Below are positions 57,314-64,000 of a stretch of DNA of 64,000 nucleotides, piece after piece. The notes beneath the pieces were generated by a model. The model worked only from the letters and a program-made list of their open reading frames with translations, was not told the DNA's origin and did no database searches. Every line of letters begins with the position of its first letter. The stretch's first letter is position 1. Made by a program: the position numbers and the translations under genes. Source of the stretch: Liolophura sinensis (Eukaryota; Mollusca; Polyplacophora; Chitonida; Chitonidae); assembly GCF_032854445.1 (NCBI RefSeq), contig NC_088301.1, positions 18,965,808 through 19,029,807 on the forward strand, in the 5' to 3' direction.

Positions 57314-60300
57314 ATATTGCTCCGCAAGACCTATACGTATACGTTGGAGAACCTATCGTACTATACTGCAGTCTTACCAGTGCGTCCAAGGAATATGTCA
57401 ACAACTTGGCTTTCGTAATAAACGACTCGAAGATTCCACATGACTCTACAGTCGTAAATGAAACAAGCATTAAGTTAGAAATTGACAAGGCCTCTTTAGC
57501 TGACGCAGGATTGTATCATTGCATAAGAACAGATCGGGATTATGGATTAAGCTACGCCGCAGTCAGAGTAGACTGTAAGTAAATTCTATGGAGCCGTTTA
57601 AGGGCCATAAGAAAAAAAAATGATCTAGGCCGGTTGACTCCATATCTCATTCGAACGACAGATAAGATTTTGAGTAGACTGCTTTACATACTCCTTACTG
57701 CGCATGGGCCGCTCTCTACGCTCACATTTCACTGCTGCCACTACCATAGGCAAGTTTGACATTAGGAGCTCCTTATTTAGCCTTAGCCTACCCGTTATTG
57801 TACATGCGCGAAACTATAGTCAGTGTTTTTCATTAAACTTGCTTTAAGCATCCGTTGGAATCACGTTGAGTATTCTTTGGAAAGACAAAATGACATTGTA
57901 TCAAGAGTTAATAGAAAAAAAAATGAAGACAGAGATTTTTTAACGAGTTAATTATGAAAACATGGGCCACATAAGACAAGTCTCTTTTATGTCTTACATT
58001 TCTTACAAAATACATTTATTGGCCAAGCTTTCATGAAATCCTACTGGTTCGCACTAAAAAAATAAGTGTTTCATTCATAAACGGAATGATTTAGAATACG
58101 TCCTGGTGTTAAATAGCTAAATATATCTTTATGAATGAAGAAATCTGTCCTTATTGTAGTAAAGATGTGACATTTTTACATGGTAATGCGGTGGATATTT
58201 CAATAATAATCTAGTGAGCATGTTATTCACACTGAAAATCTGATAAACATGTACACGTGTTTACTACAAAAAGAGCATATTACATGTTTACATAGTATTT
58301 GCAGCTAACATCACTTCACTACTTTGTCATGCGTAGTACTTTCATGTTTAAAAATGGGAAGTAATTTGGTGTAAGTTTATCTTTAATTTATCTTAAAATT
58401 TATTAAATCTGACAATGCGAAATAAAAAACTACTTTAGTTGATGTCACCTTTGAAGACGACATAATTTCTAGGTCATTTTTGAGCCTCCGCAACTTTATC
58501 CGACAGTACAAAACACATATCTGTTCATTATTATCTTCTTATTTCGTCAGATGCCCCTCAGCCGCCGTCTGAGATAAACTGTACGGTGGATAACTGGACA
58601 TCGATGATGTGCGAATGGGAGGCAAACCATACATACAGATACCAGGGTCACATACATTTTGATGTTAACTGGACGGCGACGGCATGTGCACCTGATTATG
58701 GGTATGTTCATTTCTGTCAATCAGTGGATTGTGTTTTGGAGTAAAATTGTTTTTCTATGCTTTTTGACTTATTTGGGGGGGGGAGGGAGGGTGCACCAAT
58801 TTCTCCTCCCTCCCTCCAACCAAAAAAGCATTTTCTTTAGTTAACCCTACAAAGCAAATTTAACGATTTGAGAAAATTCCCCGGTGAATGGTTTGCTTCG
58901 TTCTTTGTTTATTTGGTTGATTGATGTTTTACGCCGTGCTCAAGAATATTTCACTTACATGACAGCGGCCAGCATTATCGTGATAGGAAGCCTTGACGTC
59001 ATTTTATTGACGTCGTTTTATTGACGTCGAATATTCTTTTCCTAGCTCATCAGGATAACGTCACACTAAAGACACTATACAGCGTTACAGTAGAAAATGA
59101 TACATTGTATAAACATTGTAGACTTTATGTTACAATTCATTTTTTGGATTAGAAATTCTTTAAGTTCGTGGTTTCTGCCTTCCCCTTCGGTTTTGACCCA
59201 TGTCGCACTTCAGTGGGAAAAGGTATTGTATTAAATTGTTTTGAATCACTATATTTCAGAGGAATGAGGTCAGCGATGGGGTTAACTGCCCCCGAGTATA
59301 AGTGGTTGGAGAATGAATATTGTCGTGATGCCCAGTACAGTATTTTCGTAATCGTCCACAACATTGTCAGGGGAGACTACCGAACGTCTGAACAGTTTCT
59401 GGTCAAAAGTCGATTTCGAGGTACTGGTAAAGATTCATACTCCTTCCAGTGAATGTGCCGCTCTCTAGCGTTCGCTTTACATCACTGTCACCGCTGCCAA
59501 AATTTGTACAGATATCTTGAACAACGCCGATGTCATGGTGATGAGGCATGTCAGAAAACACAAAATTAAAAACACCGTCAACCTGTGTTTCTACATGCAT
59601 TATCTTTATCTAAAGTAAGAACGGCATGAGTCCAACCAACACGTGAAGCAATTTTATTGCTGAATGCTGATTAAATATTTCCACGCGTGGATACGGCACG
59701 TCGCTCAGGCTCCAAATGTCAAGTTTGCCTTCATGTTAGTGGTGGCAATGATGTAAACAGAACGCATAGAGAGCGGCACGTGCGCTGTAAGAAGTATGGT
59801 AAAGATTACGCTAACCAGATACATATATAGTCAGCTGTATGGTTTTACATTCACATTCAAGTAACAATGTGATATGGTGACAGTGAAAACTAATAATGGC
59901 ATAAAATTCAGTTCAAACCTCGAGTTAAATCAGAGGACTAGGCTATAGTCGTCTTCAACCTGAATAAAGACCTTAAAAGAGGAAATTGTGATTTTCTCGC
60001 TTGGCGTTCAGCATCAAGGGGATAGTGCAACAACTGGGTGACCCGTTTCAGTATAATGGCTCGAGCGGTGCGGCTTACTTGCCTTCGGTAAGGCGTCTCA
60101 ATGAAGTAGTACTAGATAAAAGAGCCGTGGTAATCCGTCCTGCAACAAGGAGGCACATTAAATGCTCTTTAAGGATTCATTCGTCGTCATATGACTGAAA
60201 AATCGTTAAGTACGACGTTAAACCTCAAGCACTCACTCACCTGCCTTCATGCGCCCTAAAGTAACGGCCTTGTCAATGTAAACTGAAAGTGGTCAAGATT

Positions 60301-63300
60301 AGACATAACTCCAATAAATATGAAGAGAAACTGATCAAAACTGATATGTACATTTTCATAGTTAGGTTATAGTGCACTACTGCACGAAAATCGCCAAATT
60401 AAAATGGAATTTTCGTGTTCAATTTCGAAAAGTCCTGATACCTGTATTTGAGTAAAAATGAACGTAAGAGCATGAAACTCAAAGTAAAGTGAAAATAAGT
60501 CCAGAAGACTACAGACTACACAGACCGGCGTTGGAAAACTTGTAGTTCAGTGGATAATATACTACGTAACTTTTGTTGCGCCTTCGTATCTAGTGGACTA
60601 AGGATTATAGCGAATAACAAAACACAATTCTTTGCTCTACATTCAATACCATTAGCTCTATTACTTTCTTTGACTTTCACTGAAGTTTTAATCATTAGCT
60701 TCCCCTATATACTTTTAAGACAAATTGTTTGCAGTGTTTGCGTCACGTTTTTACTCTCTGTTCTGTTATCGTCATATTTTTGTTCATTGTTATCAGCTCT
60801 GTAAATGGGCCATCGGACTGTGTGATCTTGATTGAACAAACAGACGTCAACTTTGATCCTGGTTACCTCCCCTTCTAACCCCATATGCCTGTATGTCGGC
60901 CGGGTCAACATAGATACATACATATATTAGTTTACATGGCGACTCCATTCCATGGAATGATTTGCGCCAAGGCAATAAGATTTGTTTCCGGGATTTAGGC
61001 TGCTCTGATCAACCGTAGTCAATCCATAGAGAACTATTGCCACAATGCTGTAGCCTAGAATCTGCGGATCCTACATAAATAATTCCCCACAGGTTTAAAT
61101 ACTAAACTTGCATTTTTCCGTCAATCGGGTCAAGCGTCTGGGCTAATTATGTTGGTCAATGAAGTACCATCCAACCAATCATGACCTAAATCTTAACGTC
61201 ATCCTTTTGGCAGTTAAACCGGCGACCATTGACAGCGATATGTTCAACGTGAGCCTTGTGAACAGCTCCTGTGTGACAGCCAAGTGGAGATTTCTGCGAT
61301 ATAGTCATCGACAGACCTGCTCAGTCCTTATTCACAAAACAACTGCACCGGTAAGTCTTGATAAACCGAGTTCTGGGGACCGTTCATAAGTTTTCATGTT
61401 TATTACATCAAGATTGTGTTTTTTATCAGAGCTTGACGGAGATACATGTACAAGAACCTATAAGGTTCCACGAGTTAATCGTTTTCCGAACGATGCCGAG
61501 TCCCGCCGACTTGATTCGAAAATGGCGGTTAGCGAAGATTACCTTGCTGTCGATGCGCCAGCTACATATGTGTGTAATTGTGACCTTGTGAATAACTTAG
61601 TGATGTGAACTACAGCAGGATTACAATGAACTTGTTTACGTAGCGCACAGCGTTGATGAGCAGAGAACGAATCATTTCAAAAATGTTTCAGTTCTCAGAT
61701 CTACCTCAGCGGAGGTATCCATAGAATGCTACTGTAGAAATAGAACTGCCTTCATGTATTAGGTACTATGCTAAAATCCAACAGTCGCGGATACGGCTGT
61801 GGCTTTATGTCAGATTAATTGTCAGACACATCTGCATAAATGCGGTGGATTCTCCACTGGATCTGCCCTGTTTCCTCCACGCATAAATCTGACCGAAATC
61901 ATGCTCTTAAACAATGTAACAATTGAACAAACAAACGAATAACAAAATGAATTTCCACACAAATGCTGCATCACTCACACTGATCCTCGTCATTGTAGGC
62001 AAAAGAGGACAACTGTGAAGGCATTGTCAGCTATAAGAGTTATGAAGAGGACTTCTTTCCTACCGTCTATAAGGTATGTAGCCCATCTGATTTTGTTTTC
62101 TCCACTACTTTATGGCAAAATAGCTGGAGACTGAAACCATTGTAATGGTTAAGCTGTTTAGTGGATTTCGATGTTGAACAATGGGCTCAGTCTTGATGTA
62201 AAAATTTGATCAAAAGTGAATACCCTTTCTTCTACCGAGCCATAAGTTTGGTCTACAAAGTTTAACTGTATGACCAGAGGCCGTTTCAGCCAAAAAATTA
62301 ATTAACCAACACTGCCTTAAATAAAGTTTCCTCACCTTAAACAGTCTAATTGTGAAACAGTTGTTCTCAGTTGGAGATCACATATAGACGACAGTAATCT
62401 TCGAATATAACGAATATTCCTGCATTTTTAACATTCGATTGAATTGTTTGTTTTTTCGTTTGTGCGACATGATAATTTACTTATTATCTATATATTAAAA
62501 GAGACAATAGGGACATAGCTGGAGGGTACAAAGCATAAGTGAAAAGTTTTAATGTCAAATAAATCAACGTTCACTGTTAAGCAAGTGACTTAACACTGAC
62601 TGAACGTTTTACTGAATTTTTAACAACGCAAATTCGACAAATTTTCATCTTGCTTGAAGGGAAACAAGGGTGTCACTTCCAGATGGATTTGTGGACTGGA
62701 GCCTTTTACCAAGTACACCGTGGGAATATCATGTGAACCAGCAGTAGGGGGCTTTAAAAGTGACGTCACAAGGACATGTCTACAGATGCCAGAAGATGGT
62801 AAGCATGAGAAAGCAATGAAAAGCATATTCGAAAGGAATAGTTCTCATCAGCTGTTTAATGTATGCTATAGATGGCTTTGCATGGTTTAAAAAGCTGTGA
62901 ACAGAGAAAGAAACCATTGACTTGACTTTTTGCCGGCCATACGATTTATGATAATCAAAGATTATATTTATTTATTTATTTATTTGATTGGTGTTTTAGG
63001 CCGTACTCAAGAATATTTCACTTATACGACGGCGGCCAACATTATTGTGGGAGGAAACCGGGCAGAGCCCGGGGGAAACCCACGGCCATCCGCAGGTTGC
63101 TGCAGAGCCTCAACGATTATAAATAATTATGAATAAATATTCAGTCGGTCAACCAACGGAAATGGAAATACCACGAAACCACACAAGTATTAACTTTTTC
63201 TTAACACCAATTTATTTCGCTGTGCATGAGGTGATAAGTTACATGTATGCTATTGAATTTTCATCCATTGTGCCTGTCTTTTTAAATTACTTACCACCTC

Positions 63301-63469
63301 CGTAACTGTCAAGTGTATTCGGCCCTGTACCGCTCTGTTCTGGTTGGAGATCTCTGACACCTTGTCACTTTTCGTTCTAGTTCCAGACACCGGGCCTAAC
63401 GTTACTTCCGGTGGATTCTGGGAGATGTCATGTGGTGATAATTGCAGATTCGTCAAGATATACTGGCAG
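57314..63469 (+). CDS. class I cytokine receptor, gp130/Domeless-like ectodomain (7 exons, continues past window)
   Basis: Exons: 57314-57574, 58551-58701, 59260-59420, 61214-61350, 61999-62073, 62660-62798, 63381-63469, with GT-AG introns and matching phases. Exon 1 is an Ig-like domain (VLYCSL ... DAGLYHC). Exons 2-3 form the first cytokine-binding FnIII, with the hallmark C-x9-C-x-W (INCTVDNWTSMMCEW) and a second cysteine pair (TACAPDY, EYCRDAQY). The linker VKP matches gp130. Exons 4-6 form the second FnIII (CVTAKW ... GLEPFTKYTVGISC). Exon 7 starts a further domain (GGFWEMSCGDNCRFVKIYWQ). Where WSXWS is expected, the sequence is GGFKSDVTRTC. The order Ig-CBM-FnIII is that of gp130 and its relatives; Domeless lacks a leading Ig. 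Family knowledge: such receptors signal through JAK/STAT; no intracellular part is visible here. The signal-peptide exon, expected upstream with a phase-1 donor, was not found. CNTFR or IL6R-alpha-like receptors are alternatives, but the extra domain favours gp130. Confidence 0.85.
57680..57770 (+). repeat. MITE family 7, single arm
   Basis: GCTTTACATACTCCTTACTG, GGGCCGCTCTCTACGCTC and GCAAGTTTGACATTAGGAGC match the right arm (reverse-complemented) of the element at 59438-59803. In the receptor's first intron shown. Confidence 0.6.
58907..58988 (-). mobile_element. SINE family A, 3' end
   Basis: TTTATTTGGTTGATTGATGT, TTTACGCCGTGCTCAAGAAT and ACAGCGGCCAGCATTATCGT, in an intron of the receptor gene. 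Confidence 0.8.
59438..59803. mobile_element. MITE family 7, element with about 75-bp inverted ends
   Basis: Left TACTCCTTCCAGTGAATGTG and CCGCTCTCTAGCGTTCGC; right, reverse-complemented, TACTTCTTACAGCGCACGTG and CCGCTCTCTATGCGTTCTG. It starts only about 18 bp after the receptor exon ending at 59420. Confidence 0.65.
60001..60241 (+). mobile_element. SINE family C, lacking tRNA head
   Basis: TTGGCGTTCAGCATCAAGGG, CTTACTTGCCTTCGGTAAGG, AGGAGGCACATTAAATGCTC and CGTCGTCATATGACTGAAAA, with an AAGCACTCACTCAC end. In an intron of the receptor gene. Confidence 0.85.
61836..61910 (+). mobile_element. SINE family A fragment, strongly decayed
   Basis: ATCTGCCCTGTTTCCTCCAC followed by GCATAAATCTGACCG and a remnant tail. 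Weak match. Confidence 0.35.
62967..63109 (-). mobile_element. SINE family A, 5'-truncated, target-site duplication
   Basis: (ATTT)n, GATTGGTGTTTTAGGCCGTA and body to GGTTGCTGCAGAGCC. Flanked by TCAAAGATTATA at 62955-62966 and TCAACGATTATA at 63110-63121. It sits between the last two receptor exons seen. Confidence 0.88.
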
Positions 63470-63573
63470 GTAAAGATAGGTTTGTATCAGATTGTGGTCG
63501 GATTAAAATCAAAATGATGACGCACTGTTATTTAACCCTAAATTATACCCACTAGTCTAAATAAATTGCCACG

Positions 63574-63801
63574 CACTCAAAAAGTGTGTTGTCTGAGTGA
63601 TGCTAGAAAGTATTTTGTTATTATAACATAATATTTTGTCATATTCAACATAATATCCTGTTAGTGTAGTAGGTTCTTTATGTTGAAATAGAATATGTGT
63701 GTTATATTTAACAGAACAATCTGCTGGAATAACAAAATACATTGAAGCATCACTCAGGCAACGGACTTTCTGTGAAGATTAACAGAATAATTTATGTGTG
63801 G
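63574..63801. mobile_element. MITE family 4, copy 2
   Basis: Left CACTCAAAAAGTGTGTTGTC and TGAGTGATGC; right GCATCACTCAGGCAACGGAC. The ends pair over about 30 bp and the interior matches 15386-15604. Confidence 0.85.
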
Positions 63802-63826
63802 GACGTACATATTTATATTTTTGTTG

Positions 63827-64000
63827 GCGGCCTTTCTACCGACAAGTCTGAACGGTTAAGATGTGTTGATGTCTGACGCTGCATGTCGCGAGTTCGAAAC
63901 ACTGTGTCAGAATTTGTCCTATACGCAGAAGGTGAAATCCTAAATACTCTTAAATGTGAAATATTCTTGAGTACGGCGTAAAACACCAATGAAATAAATA
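63827..64000 (+). mobile_element. SINE with a different tRNA-like head and the family-A tail (cut by window end)
   Basis: The head region has ACAAGTCTGAACGGTTAAGA (A-box like) and GTCGCGAGTTCGAAACACTG (B box). It ends with AAATATTCTTGAGTACGGCG and ACACCAATGAAATAAATA. The middle body of family A is absent. Confidence 0.6.

Overview
This is eukaryotic, intron-rich, AT-rich DNA from an animal, most likely a mollusc. That assignment is an inference from three interrupted animal genes with ordinary GT-AG introns and from dozens of tRNA-derived SINE copies whose 3' end reads like TACGGCGTAAAACACCAATC followed by AAATAAATA repeats, a repeat type I associate with molluscan genomes. No sequence search was run. 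No bacterial operon, CRISPR array or rRNA is present.

Three genes could be assembled exon by exon. (1) Minus strand, 19482 down to 8016: a carbonic anhydrase-related protein of the CA10/CA11 group, seven exons, partial at both ends. It lacks two of the three zinc histidines and has one GC-AG intron. A phase-compatible cysteine-rich exon at 25121-25295 may be a further upstream exon. (2) Minus strand, 48996 down to 44045: a complete six-exon tartrate-resistant (purple) acid phosphatase, ACP5-like, 342 residues with signal peptide and all seven metal ligands. (3) Plus strand, 57314 to 63469 and past the window edge: the extracellular part of a class I cytokine receptor of gp130/Domeless type (Ig domain, cytokine-binding module, start of another FnIII), without a WSXWS motif. 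The three genes show no evident functional link; all encode proteins expected to be secreted or on the cell surface.

The rest is repeat-rich. Three tRNA-derived SINE families occur (A: about 30 copies and fragments, several with target-site duplications; B: six; C: three), with related 3' tails. There are several non-autonomous inverted-repeat (MITE-like) families, including a 550-bp foldback at 1546-2097 and a 720-bp one at 53238-53958, and two dispersed repeats of unknown class. Tandem arrays include 41 bp (4848-5902), 64 bp with strict A/B alternation (10030-10800), 75 bp open on both strands (33061-33890), and an array at 13695-13925 that looks grown from a SINE tail. From 19.6 to 44 kb no gene is recognised; three short exon-like ORFs there are listed at low confidence.
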